The notes below the pieces were generated by a model. That model saw only the letters and a program-made list of their open reading frames with translations, did no database searches and was not told the origin of the DNA. A stretch of DNA of 64,000 nt from positions 28,631,462 to 28,695,461 of the forward strand of contig OX352763.1 in NCBI GenBank assembly GCA_947095585.1, written 5' to 3'. This document shows, in pieces, positions 45,311-55,879 of the stretch. The first letter of the stretch is position 1, and each line of letters starts with the position of its first letter. Source of the stretch: Nephrocerus scutellatus. Lineage: Eukaryota; Arthropoda; Insecta; Diptera; Pipunculidae. Made by a program: the position numbers and the translations under genes.

Positions 45311-46390
45311 ATTTGCTTGCAATTTTTTTTTATTATTATGAGTTGGTGTTACAAAATATTTTTCTTGATTCTTAGCCAAAGTATTTAATTTATCCACTTC
45401 ATCCCTATTATTGCTAATCAATCTTTGTTTCCATACCACCAAACTTAACACAGAAAGCTCAGATATGGCGTCATGTGGCTCACAAAAAAAAACACACAAA
45501 ATCTCGACATCTTTTATTATCTTTTATTGGCCGGTTTCCTTCCACGATTTAATGACTTTGTCATCCTTCGAATTGTAGTAGAAGAACCGCACCAGCAGCT
45601 GAAGATACTAAAAGTTCTTACTTGACCGCAAGTGGTCATCGGGCGTCTGGCCAGAGGCGAGAATAAATCTTTTTACACTTTCACCGAGTGGCATCGTAGA
45701 CAAACGAACTAACCAACCTTCTGTCCTAAAGTCAAAGGCAAGCCGTGATATTGTTAGTATCTGAGCATTGTTAGCTTGGGTTGGCCGGCACCCATCCTCA
45801 GCCGCACGCAGTGGATGCCACACATAAAACGACGTATTGATGGCGGTAATCGGAAGAGGCAAGTGATGTCCTTTCCCATTTATATGGCTTATTCTGCTTG
45901 TTGAGCTGCAGGGCTGGCGGTGGTCTGCTCAACATAAGTTGTGTGTCGGAGTTTCCCTTGCTCTGTAATACGAGTATGTACGTATGTTCGAATATTTTGT
46001 GTAATCGAAAAACTTTTTCCCCAATATATGATTTGTGATGTTATCAAAATTTTATTTAACCTGGTTGTTGTTGTCGTTGTTATGTGCATTGTTTGTGGGT
46101 GTTCTACTTCAAAACTACTATATATTTGGTTCATCGTTTTTTTCCCATTAGGGACTACCAAGAATAAGACGCTATATGCGATTACTGTGACTGCTGACTG
46201 CACTGACTGACTTTAAGAACATGTGTGACTTTTGGGTCAAACTACGAAAATTTAAGAAAAGTCAAAATAGTATCAATTGTTCCCCCTTTGATTCATAATA
46301 GTCGAGAGGAACTTCTTTTTAGGTACAATGCGGAAATATTGTTCCCATTTAATGACAGGAAAGCCTTATTGTACCTCTTAATAAAAAAAC
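45310..46390. other. No gene recognised
   Basis: Open frames at 45608-45862 and 45889-46203 (minus) and 45941-46210 (plus) match nothing known. No repeat structure is evident. Confidence 0.4.
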
Positions 46391-46765
46391 CTAAAAAAAA
46401 AAAGTTTTCATGTAAATTCTCAAATAAAAAGTAATCGACTATAAATGTTGAGAAAAATAAAAAAACAACGCAAAGCACTGCGTGATTTTGTGGTTCAAAT
46501 CGTAAAGCAGCGCTGCACACAGGCACACATTCATTACAGTATGGCGTGTTCTGATGTCGCTATATGGTTTGATTGTTAAAAATTTTGTACGGGATGTATC
46601 CACCCCTGGAATCCGATTAGTGCCAAATTTTAACAGAAAGTGTTGTCATCGGGCTTTGGAAAGTGGGTTCAAAATTGATCGCAAGATTCCATCATCGAAC
46701 GAACGAACGACAGAACCATACCGACGCAAAGTCAATATAGAGATTTATAAACAAGTAAATTAAAA
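46390..46765 (+). repeat. Modular repeat, plus-strand partial copy with GAAC tail
   Basis: AAAAAGTTTTCATGTAAATT matches the array start at 1140. After unrelated sequence, CCAAATTTTAACAGAAAGTG, TTGTCATCGGG, AAGTGGGTTCAAAATTGATC and GCAAGATTCCATCATC match the array end, followed by a (GAAC)n tail (CGAACGAACGAACGAC). The tail position equals that of the CAAA-type tails in the other copies. Confidence 0.65.
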
Positions 46766-46799
46766 AAAAATCGTTTTTCGGGTACAAACTTTTATGTAT

Positions 46800-47240
46800 A
46801 GATTAACACACGCCACACGCCACACGCCACACGCCACACGCCACACAGATGTATTATTTGGTAATAACCGATAAATTATTTGTTTTTGAGGTCGAGCCTG
46901 TTTCAAAGTATTTTCTTAATTCCACCCATCACACACTCCACACGCGACTCCCGACAAGTGTCACATGCGGAGTGTAAAAATTGGCCCCTGACATTAACCT
47001 GCTTACAAAATTTCAGCTCTCTAGGTCGTGCAAAAAGTGTAAAGTGACCTAAAAAAAATGGAGAAATGGAGCACACTTTAACCGATCACACAAGCCACAT
47101 GAAACAGGCGACACACGTCACACGCGGAAGATAAAAAAACTATATTTTGGACTAAGTCACTAAGCTCTCTAGGTTGTATCGCAGGCGGTTAAAAAGGTCC
47201 TCAAATTAGCATAAAATACAGACAAACAGGGGTCAAGTCA
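46800..47240. repeat. CACACGC heptamer tract and diverged ~155-bp repeat
   Basis: A pure heptamer array (CACACGC)n occupies about 46806-46846. It is followed by two diverged units that each contain CACACG-rich sequence, a TCACATGCGGAGTGTAAAAA / TCACACGCGGAAGATAAAAA segment and AGCTCTCTAGGT(C/T)GT. A related block in reverse orientation (CGCGACCTAGAGACC, GCGTGTGATGCGTGTGATG) lies at about 1920-2055, next to the first modular array. Confidence 0.6.
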
Positions 47241-47249
47241 AGTTAAATA

Positions 47250-47560
47250 AAAGTTTTTAAAAACAACCCATAAAAAATAATTTTCTTTTTACATAAAGTT
47301 TTGTCCAACGGATAAAATATGTGCATACAATTTGAAGAAGATCGAGCTTTTGGCTTAAAATTGATTGCAGGATTCCACGACAAAAAGACAAACAAACAAA
47401 CAGAAAAACAGAAAAACAGACAAACAGACAAACAGACAAACAGACAAACAGAAAAACAGGCAAACAGACAAACAGACAAGCTGACAAACAGACAAACAGA
47501 CAAACAGAAAAACAGGCAAACAGACAAACAGACAAGCTGACAAACCGAAAAAGAGACAAA
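47250..47560 (+). repeat. Modular repeat with long (ACAGACAA)n tail
   Basis: AACAACCCATAAAAAATAAT, CAACGGATAAAATATGTGCA, AATTTGAAGAAGATCGAGC and AAAATTGATTGCAGGATTCC match the array at 1140-1860. The tail is about 165 bp of ACAA/ACAG repeats (47385-47550). Open frames in the tail (Lys/Thr/Gln-rich on plus, Cys/Leu/Val-rich on minus) are simple-sequence artefacts. Confidence 0.75.
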
Positions 47561-47589
47561 CATCAATAAAAAACCACACGGGGCCAACA

Positions 47590-48935
47590 ATTCTCCATAA
47601 GACTTTTCTCTCGAACGCGGCTAGGAAGTCAGAATGCTTTTTGCTAAGCATTTAAGTCTCGGATCCATATGTAAGTACTGGTATGTCTTATATACCAGCA
47701 GCTTGGACGTTATGGTTAAGTTCCTGGATTTGAAGAGTCCTGAAAGATAGTAGGCTTTGTTGGCTTTCAGAAACTGTGCGCGTATTTCTGGTTCCTTGCT
47801 GTTATCGGCTGCTACAGTTGATCAAGTTAGTTAAAAGAATGCACTACTTCAAGTTCGCGCTCCACTATTTTAATTGCGGGACCAATGTTGGATCTTTTAC
47901 TCGCAGACGTGTGTTGCTCTTACTTATCTAGACAAAAGCTACAAAGTCATGTCAGATTATTTTGCATGCCGAATTTTCTCATGGCTTTATAAAGTTCTAC
48001 TCTGGCTATGCTATAATAGACGGCTTTAAAGTCTATAAAAAGATGGTGTAGTTAGTTTTGAAACTCTAGACTGATCAAATTTACACCCTTAGGCAGGTGA
48101 TGGAAAAATGATCACCTGCCTAAGAGTGTAAATGTGGGTGGGTTCAGCCCGGACAAAGAAAACAACTAATCAAATTTACACCCTGTGATCATTTTTCCAT
48201 CACCTGCCTAAGACTTTGATTTTTGATTAGTTGTTTTCTTTGTCCGGGCTGAACCCACACAGGTATGGACCAATGCTGATTTTAGCGTATGCCTTACTTT
48301 CAGTCGCTAGCTTACATTCGTCATGGAACTAGTCGTTCCGATCTTAGGTTCGGGTTGTGGTGGCGGTCTATCAACACGTGGTCTATTTGATTGCGAGTGG
48401 TTCCATCAGGAGATACCCAGGTGACTTTGTGGAAATTTTTACGCGCAACGACGAAATTATTGCTTGCTGCCATCTCTATGACTCGTTGTCCATTGTCATT
48501 AGTGTTTTCGTGTATGCTATGGGTGACAATGTACTGCCTGAATACTGGCTCCCTACCTATTTTGTCATTTATATCCCCAAGATGGATTTTTACATCATAC
48601 TGAGGGCAGGCATGGAGTTCCCGTTCGACTGATTAAAAGAATTCTTCTTTTTCATCATCTGGGGAATCCTCTGTAAGTGGGTGAATATTTATGAGGCTTA
48701 TGTTTTTAAATCTGCCCCGCACGCGAAGGCTGCATAGCTGTACATTTACTGCTTGAAAGCCGATTAGAAACCCCACCCCGAGCACATGATATCTTGTATG
48801 ACAGCTGTAGTATGTCATATTCTCATCTTTGTAAGACACCATTCCTCGTCCACTGCATCTCCTGGTGCCTGCCTGGTGTGCGTATTTTTTGCGTATGCCG
48901 AAACGCTCTCGTCTGTACAGCATTTTAAGCCGCAC
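47590..48935 (-). pseudogene. RTE-like LINE relic with endonuclease, interrupted by a fold-back
   Basis: On the minus strand the endonuclease comes first (48935-48300): HVLGVGFLIG, RGRFKNISLINIHPLTED and, near 48380, a TTRNQIDHV..D.HHNPNLR-type segment. These are hallmarks of the RTE-type APE endonuclease related to craniofacial-development-protein-2-like sequences. The polymerase start is replaced by a fold-back (48080-48258). Then FIDFKAVYYSIARVELYKAM (near 48010, motif A) and KFGMQN follow, with a thumb remnant SKKHSDFLAAFERKVL at 47595-47650. Motifs B and C are not recognisable. Frames are broken in many places. Confidence 0.7.
48080..48258. repeat. Compound fold-back of nested inverted repeats
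   Basis: Three inverted pairs are visible: 48080-48100 with 48112-48132 (21 bp, one mismatch, 11-nt loop); 48088-48114 with 48186-48212 (27 bp, perfect); and 48138-48174 with 48222-48258 (37 bp, perfect). They overlap, so the sequence can form alternative hairpins. The pattern looks like template switching during replication or a local inverted duplication. It interrupts the RTE-like LINE. Confidence 0.9.
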
Positions 48936-48939
48936 TATA

Positions 48940-51015
48940 CGAAACTATTACATTAACCCATTACTCATACTATATCACAAAAAAAAACCCATTAACAAAA
49001 ACTTATTAAGTGAACAACGATTATCTGCAGTTACTTACCTGAAGACACATATCCTTGTTGTATGAGCTCCTTGAGTACGTGCCCTACATCCATCATTTAG
49101 TGGCAAACAACCGAACATACTCGTAGTATAACTACACAATAATAAACGATTTGTATGCAGGCTACATCAATCTACCATTTGATATAATTAAATAATACAA
49201 AACAGCAACAACAGCAACAATAACAACAACAGCAACAGAAATAATAGAAACTTAAATGAGCGAGAATAAAGTCGCACTCGACAAGGACGAAATGTGCGCC
49301 TATCGGAATACGATATTAGTTTGGCTATAACGCTTTGTGTTTATTTGTGTTTGTGTGTATGGGGTTAACTATGTGCAGACAGAGAGATAAGGCTTTGTAA
49401 GTGTATCTTATGACTAAACAACGATATTTAATCAAATTATTAGCATCGGAATAAGGTGAGCTTAAGTGGATAACGACGACAATACATTTATCAGTTATCC
49501 TTGTTAGGAAATCTGTTAGAAGTTATAGGGATATGTAGATCATTTAATTGCTATCTTATTTGCGTATGTGTGTGTGTGTGTGTGCAAACATGTTTGCCAT
49601 TTCTTCGCTTCGTGCCAATTATAGGAATTAGCCAGTTCAAAAGACATTGGGGAACATTTAGTTTCCATACGAGTATGTGCTGAGTCTGTCATGTTGCGTG
49701 ACGTGAGTTGATTAATAACGTGAGCTAGAATAGGATCGTCGTCGGTTTAGGGTTAAGGGAATTATCGTAGGCTTTTGGACTTTGTTTCCTATTTTTTTCT
49801 TAACTTTGTTGCGTTAGAGGGAAAAGCGCGTTTTCTGAAGGCTATGGGGGGCGTTGAATGGCTTCACAGTTGCAGGATATTTGCGGATAATTGTGTCTTG
49901 AGACGGATTGATGATTTGTCCTTGTGTCTGTCTGTCCATCTGTCCGTCTGTTTTTGTAACGAGGTTTTCCCCAACCGAAGTAAAGTGCATCCAGACTTCT
50001 ATATGTTAAGGTCGTTACAATAAAAAGTACTTGGTTTATGGAAATGTAATTTCGAAGTTGATTTTCTAAGTTTTTAGTTCATTTAGTAGGCTGATCGTTG
50101 CGGTGTGTCGGTTTTTATGAGATGCGTGAGTGATACTTACATCGGTGCCTTTGAAATGTATGTATTTATTTCTAAACGAAATACATGGGAAAATGAAAGG
50201 CGATCATTGGAGAGCATCACAAGCGCTTAGGATGCCTTCCATACCACGTCGAGAATAGTAACGGAGTGAATAGTAAAACCCAATAGACTTCGTAAGGACA
50301 TCAAAGTATATTGTTACGAAAATAGTTGATATCGATAAATGGAACAAACAGGTTTTCCCAATAACTGAATAAGTATATTTGCCTATACTTTATATACTTG
50401 TGTAGTATCACACTTCATGTAAATATTATTTGTAGAAGTTTTACGATACGTTTTACTTGCGAGATCTGACGCACTCTAGGTTGTTCGAATAGAAAACAGA
50501 AGATAGGATTAGAACCTTCGTGAAGCTTTTCATTTGCTTGTATTGTGTTTTTATTTACAACATCGAAATAGCGAAAAAGGAAGCCTAAATTTCATAATAA
50601 TATATAGACAGGGTGCTGATGCACATCGGAATAGAAGGCAGTGGTTGATTTTGCAAATAAGGAAGCAGCAGGGGGATAGTAGTGCCAGAACCATACTGTG
50701 TATACCACATAAGCCTTGAGATGAAGCAAAAGCTAGATGAAAAAATCTTCCGGGCCTACAGCAGAAAGAGGAAATGCTGGTGTAGTACAACCAGACGAGG
50801 TCTCGCTTAATACCAGGACTGAGAAGAAGTAATAAAGGAAATATTACAGGGTTCTTTATGTGCATTACAGACTGAAAGGACACCTGAGGAAGCAGCTCTT
50901 TGCTGTATGTGTTAAGGCGGAAGACACCCTCTAACATATCTTTAACGAATGCAGAGCTACGATACGTCGGAAAATGATCACCTAGGCGTCTGGCTGGTAT
51001 TCTCTTTATTTTTAT
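48940..51015. other. No firm gene; possible LINE tail near 50.8-50.95 kb
   Basis: Simple repeats: CAACAGCAACAACAGCAAC at about 49203-49242 and (GT)n at 49565-49583. Near 50840-50965 a broken plus-strand sequence has spaced His/Cys-like remnants (ITGFFMCITD, KTPSNIFNECRATI) that resemble the C-terminal Cys/His end of R1-like LINEs. This is weak. The overlapping 128-codon minus frame 50551-50937 has no known domain. Confidence 0.35.
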
Positions 51016-51019
51016 ATTT

Positions 51020-52040
51020 ATTTAGGAAATTCGGGAGAGGAAAGGCTGAGATGTCTATGCACGCGTGTCTTAAACGACTGCAGATCATAAAAATGCGGAA
51101 ACACAGAATCAGGCAATTCATTCCACATAACTATCGTGAGGAGAAATCTATGAATTGGTTAGTACGTCCGAAGATAGGCTTAATGGTGAACTCGTGAGCT
51201 CGAGTTGAGGCACAGGTTTTACGGATGGGGGTGGAAAATAGGCGGGATGCATCTGGATATTTCTTTTGAACACCGCTTGTGGAAAAAGTGATAAAACAGT
51301 GACAGGCAGGAAACATGCCTACGATGTTCAAGCGATTCGATTGTTTTCACGATATGTACGTCACCAATAAGTTTTAACGCGCGATTCTGAACTCTGTCTA
51401 GTAGATTAGATGCAATGTGATCTTGGAGACACCTGGCCAGACAATACAGTAGTATTCAAGTTTAGAGCGAATATACGCCTTGTAAATAGTAGCCAGATTT
51501 GAAGGAGTGAAGTATATCTTGCACAGTTTTAGGAAACCTAAACATCTCGCAGCATTTTTAGCGATGGCAAATATGTCGTCGTTCCAACGAAGCTTGTTGT
51601 TAACGCACATACCGAGAATTGAGAGGAGCTTTTCACTTTCTTTGATGCAAGATCCATTCATGGATAAAGGTTGGGGGTTTAAATTACGCTTGGACGACAG
51701 AAGACAGCATTGGGTTTTAGAAGCGTTAAATTTAACTCTATTATGTAGTCCCCACCTTGTTATGCTGTCAAGGTCAGAATTTAACGTGCTTAACATAGGT
51801 TGTTCCACTTGTAACGAAGAGGGTCGTGTAGAAAGCGAGAAGTCATATGAAAAGCCAAGAGTACTGTCATCAGCGAAAGAATGGATTGGATTAGAGATCA
51901 TTAATGACAACCAGAAAGAGTGTCGGAGATAAAACAGAGCCTTGAGGAATACCGGCGTTTATGCGGTGAACATTGGATTTAAATCCAATACGACCAATAC
52001 GGACCAATACGACCTGTATTGAACGGTCAGAAAGGTAGTT
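51020..52040 (-). pseudogene. Family A non-LTR retrotransposon relic, reverse transcriptase
   Basis: On the minus strand: NTLLDWTSNYLSDRSIQVVL (near 52060-52000), HRINAGIPQGSVLSPTLFLV (51970-51910, motif B), NPIHSFADDSTLGFSYDF (51890, motif C intact), LHNRVKFNASKTQCCLLSSK (51750), MNGSCIKESEKL and VNNKLRWNDDIFAIAKNAAR (51660-51560), KIYFTPSNLATIYKAYIRSK (51510-51450), and a C-terminus ending SVFPHFYDLQSFKTRVHRHL (51100-51040). A 170-codon frame (51398-51910) is still open, so this copy is younger than the one at 20.2-22.8 kb. Endonuclease and motif A are absent: a 5' truncation. Confidence 0.75.
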
Positions 52041-52049
52041 ACTAGTCCA

Positions 52050-54100
52050 ATCGAGCAGGGTGTTATTAATCTATCCTATCTATCTATGTAATTGATCTAT
52101 CCCATAAGGTTCATATGAGCAGCTGGTATAAGGGAGTGCTGTTTGGATCGTTTGTACTATAGCACCGGTCATGGAAGTTCAATAGAACCGCGTTGGGCGC
52201 GTCAACAACATCTTCAATCGATCAAAAAATAATCGACTACACTCGCGTACACTGCGGACGCAGTTAAAATCGGGGCCTAGGAAGCCACAACGCTCGCATT
52301 AAACGACCATGTGCTGGAATGTCTTTTGTGAAATTTACTCCAATGCCGGGTGTGTTAATTGGTCATTTTGCATGCTCGAAAAAATGCAACATTTTGTGGC
52401 TAATTTTGTGTGTCACAACGTAGACTTTTCCACGTGAATACTCCGGCAGTCCGTCCTAGTCCTATTTATATCGCTTGCTACTCTAGCTTTTTGCACAACT
52501 CAGCAATTGAATGAGTGCTAAACATGCCGCGAATTAGGGAAAATCCTTGTGGGAATTTCACCTCTCACTCGAGCACTTTTCACTTTTGTTTTGGGGTTTG
52601 CAGTACAATTATCGCCACAGCCAGAGGACAACTTAACAGACAAAGGATACTAATTATATGCAAATAAGTTCTGACACATGAGCATATCTTGAAGTCTGTC
52701 AGCTTTGGTGTCCTGGTTGAGTTATCCTCCAACTCTAACTGTACATATGCAATGGCATTCGGATGTTAAATATATATAAAGGCATAGAATTATGCAAGGT
52801 ATTGTGGCGTAGGAAAACTGCTTTAGCGGAATGTGCACAAAAGCTGCCTCCTGGAAAGACATACGTATATAAAGGTCTGGATTTTAACGAAAATAGTGCA
52901 CTTCGCTATTATTTATTTGGATGTTGTGCTATGGCGTAGCTTTGAGCCAATAATTAGGCTTTTTATAAGAAACTCTAGTATTTTTTAAGATTATACAAAA
53001 ACAGGATTGTAGTCCTTCTAAAATTGGGTTGCCATTTAAAATGCAGACGAAATCAATTTACATTGCTAGTTTCTTTTGTTTATTGAAACCAGTTCCATGC
53101 CTATTAAGTTCCAACTTACCTCGCAGCGAACTCCTCCGGTGCACCAAAACTCGAAACTGCATTCAACTATAAGCACTCCAGACCTCTTCAAGATAAGCGA
53201 CTTGAACTGGCATGCCATACCACTTTGCAGGACATAAAAAAAATGAATGAAATCAATTTCGAAATTCACATTATCGTTGGAGGTATTTGTGGAACGTTGC
53301 TTACGCAGCAATATCACCATCAATGGAGATGACACATCCTCATTTCGTATTCAATGCACAGGCGGCAATAGTGAAGGAGTCGTTTTCGATAAGGAGCGTA
53401 AAATTGTCGGCAGCAGCATCGATTGGCTTATTCGAAAGTACCATACAGTTTTGGTGTCACTATGCGCTGGGTTATCGTCTGCTCCCGTTCAACATATACG
53501 CCAAAGAGGGAATTTTCTTCCTTGTGAAGCCGAAACCAGGTTGAATCTGGAGACGTTCTTTTATTAGTATTACCATTATTATTATTATTGATATTATAAC
53601 AAGGCTGTGTGATATTCTATGTGATGACATTTTACGGCGTTGCCATGCCAGTGTGTGTTTGTTTCCCTGAAAAGACCCACGTATACTCATGTTTGGCAAA
53701 AACTAGAAAATTGTTTTACACTTATCGTTGCTTCGGGTAAATGGGATACATTTGATATCCGGTGGATTTTCAAATTAAAATAAATCTTCCTTAAAAGGAT
53801 CACGAAATGTTGAGGAGGCTTTTCACTTAAAGTAGTGTTATCATGACAGCAATGGACTTTGTATTCATTTAAATAATAGATTATGGATTATTTTCTTTAT
53901 ATTTACTTTTCGTTTTATTTGGTTCTTCAACCGGGGTGCGGTCCTGGCCAATTTCTGTACCGCTACTGATTTTAAGCAGCTATTGTGTCCCAAAAAAAGT
54001 ACCGCCAACTTCCTCTTCGCTCATGCGCGTTAGGTGTCCTGCCACAGGAACGTACCGCGATTAATTTTCTTTACGATGTCACCATTCCAGTAACGCTTGT
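52050..54100. other. No gene recognised; overlapping open frames at 53.07-53.57 kb
   Basis: Between 53066 and 53567 three frames stay open over the same stretch (89 codons minus, 106 and 85 codons plus). The plus frame ending at 53544 reads ALGYRLLPFNIYAKEGIFFL near its end and looks less simple than its neighbours, but I recognise no family. It could be an exon of an unknown gene or a chance frame. The remainder shows nothing. Confidence 0.35.
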
Positions 54101-54109
54101 ATATCTTTA

Positions 54110-54305
54110 TCACGGGACCCACCACAGTCCGCAAGACTTTCTTATCGAACGCAGCTAAGAGGTCAAAGTGCTTTTTGCTAAACACGAAAGTCTCAGATCC
54201 ATGTGCAAATACTGGCCTTTCTATTATACACCAGAAGCTTGGATTTTTTGATGGTTAGATTCCTGGATTTGAAATTTTTTGACAGACCGATGTAGCCTTT
54301 GTTGG
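54110..54305 (-). pseudogene. RTE-like LINE fragment
   Basis: The plus-strand sequence CGCAAGACTTTCTTATCGAA, CGCAGCTAAGAGGTCAAAGT and GCTTTTTGCTAAACACGAAA parallels 47595-47660 (minus) and 2360-2430 (minus), which encode the SKK.SD.LAAFERKVL thumb motif. It also shares the CCAGAAGCTTGGA and GATTCCTGGATTTGAA.GATT neighbourhood with the 47.7-kb copy. A short relic of the same family. Confidence 0.55.
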
Positions 54306-54780
54306 CTATAAGCAATAAATGATCAAATTTAGTAAAAATCGGTTGGTAAATTTGGCTAAAATTAACATTTTACATTTCCCCAACACCTGTGATGAGTATT
54401 TTGATGGGTTTGTAGTTGATAGGCGTGGTTGTATTATAGCATATAACCTATTTCTACCTGCTAAAAATAAACACTGCAAATTTCTTAAAATTCGGTTAGT
54501 AAATGCGATAAATAAAGAATTCCATAAAGAACAAAACAATTAATAGTTTCAAAATTTCTTATTGATATTTTTAGGAATGCTAACGAAACAAAATTGATTT
54601 CGAGACTCACATCGAGTCTTGTACTTCCATTAATTTTAATTTTCCAGTTCATAACGAAGTTGTAATGCAATTGCATTCCCACCATTCCATTATAGCTGTC
54701 AGTCAGGAGTCAGTTTTCAAGCCAGCAATATTGCAGTGGAAGTTTTTTTTCCTTCAGTATCGTTATCGTGTACCGTGTAG

Positions 54781-54787
54781 TATAAAG
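54781..54787 (+). promoter_or_regulatory. Possible TATA box of the candidate host gene
   Basis: TATAAAG lies about 445 bp upstream of the candidate ATG at 55226. Downstream sequence (GGTCGGTTTTCGGTTCGTTG, GTCGCTGCC) is typical of fly leaders. Initiator-like matches (TCAGTC near 54699, TTCAGTAT near 54753) lie upstream rather than 30 bp downstream, so the assignment is weak. Confidence 0.25.
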
Positions 54788-55225
54788 TTGGTCGGTTTTC
54801 GGTTCGTTGTCGCTGCCTTTCATAATAATTAGAAACGTCGCGTCGTTTAAGTTAAAACTGAAATCCAAGCTTTATATTAAATGCAATAAAATTATTAAGT
54901 TAATTGTTTATTTTTTACTATACATTTTGTTTCTTTTTCGCTTCGTCAATCAAGCCAGAATCGTGTGGCAACAAAAGTGTAAAGACGAAGAATTAACAAA
55001 AAATTCTTGTTATTAGAAACGAAAGTGAGTGGAAAAGAGTAGGCAACTCTACCAACGTTGTGTGGCTAAAAAAGAAAGGAAGTGTGTGTTGATTTTTCCT
55101 GGTGATCTTTTTGCATTAACTGCTTCCATTGCGAGGCGGCTGGAGTTGGAGTCGTCCTCGCTTTAGTTGAAAAAGGAATTGAAATACATTTTAGCTCAAA
55201 AGTAAATCTTACAAAAAGTTATAAA

Positions 55226-55431
55226 ATGGCATCTTTCAATAAATTTACGAAAACTTTGTCAGCAGAAGAAAAGACTGAAATCCAAGAGAAATTTATAGAC
55301 GTAAGTTGTATTAACAAAAATTTACCCTTTACCTGTAGTTCTTCCCCTTTAGCTTAAGAATTTCATATTCTAATTATTTATAGAAATTCTTCCGTCTGAA
55401 GGCGAACGAAATTCTATTTGGCGTTTCTACG
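55226..55431 (+). CDS. Candidate 5' coding exons of an unidentified host gene
   Basis: The ATG at 55226 sits in a good insect start context (ATAAAATGG). Exon 1 (55226-55300) encodes 25 residues beginning MASFNKFTKTLSAEEKTEIQ and ends on a codon boundary at a perfect GTAAGT donor. An 83-nt intron (55301-55383, acceptor TTATTTATAG) follows, and exon 2 continues in frame as KFFRLKANEILFGVST, with possible donors at 55432 (GTATCC) or 55447 (GTATTT). If not spliced again, the frame stops near 55479. The sequence is hydrophilic and rich in Lys and Glu. I do not recognise the family. A ~400-bp leader without repeats and short intron size support a genuine gene whose further exons lie beyond LINE- and SINE-filled intron sequence. 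Not proven without transcripts. Confidence 0.5.
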
Positions 55432-55448
55432 GTATCCTCGGGAACGGT

Positions 55449-55516
55449 ATTTTTGCCCCACCCCCCCATAAAAGTGTAAAAAGGGGCGTGCTTAAAAGTG
55501 GGTGGGGCAAAATATT
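55449..55516. repeat. GCCCCACCC inverted repeat
   Basis: TTTTGCCCCACCC near 55451 and GGGTGGGGCAAAA near 55499 are exact complements, enclosing about 35 bp. Together they form a hairpin or the ends of a tiny inverted-repeat element just after the candidate second exon. Confidence 0.6.
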
Positions 55517-55796
55517 GGTATCAGATGAAATGTGATAATTAGGTCTACACAGCCATGCTATTCTTAAGGGCGTGGCTCACTTTATATTGCGTTTATATGC
55601 AACGTTAACTAAAAATGGTTACCCCATACCATATGCTGGCCGATACCATATTATGCTTACCCCATACAAAACCGGTGACACACTGTACACTTTTTAAATG
55701 CAAGGTATTTTTATTACCTTTCGTATGATACCAATTAACCCGCACACCTCCTTATAAATAGTTAGAAAAAAAACTCAAAATTTTGGATGCCCCTCC

Positions 55797-55862
55797 TACC
55801 CAACTTATTGCCGTGGCGCAAGTCATTCAGGGAGTCCTCCCTTGGCAATATGTATGTCTATA
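55797..55862 (+). repeat. LINE 3' stem-loop segment, second copy
   Basis: CCCAACTTATTGCCGTGGCG, AAGTCATTCAGGGAGTCCTC and CCTTGGCAATATGTATGTCT match the complement of 41793-41860. The stem is one base weaker (GGCAATATGT). No poly(A) follows, so this copy is older or truncated. Confidence 0.7.
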
Positions 55863-55879
55863 AATTCAAGTTCCATTAA

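Noticed and set aside
47319..47590. Long open frames rich in Lys/Thr/Gln (plus) and Cys/Leu/Val/Phe (minus)
   Set aside because: They are translations of the (ACAGACAA)n simple tail; every frame stays open because of the tetranucleotide repetition.
51507..51932. 141-codon plus-strand open frame
   Set aside because: Antisense of the family A reverse transcriptase at 51398-51910.
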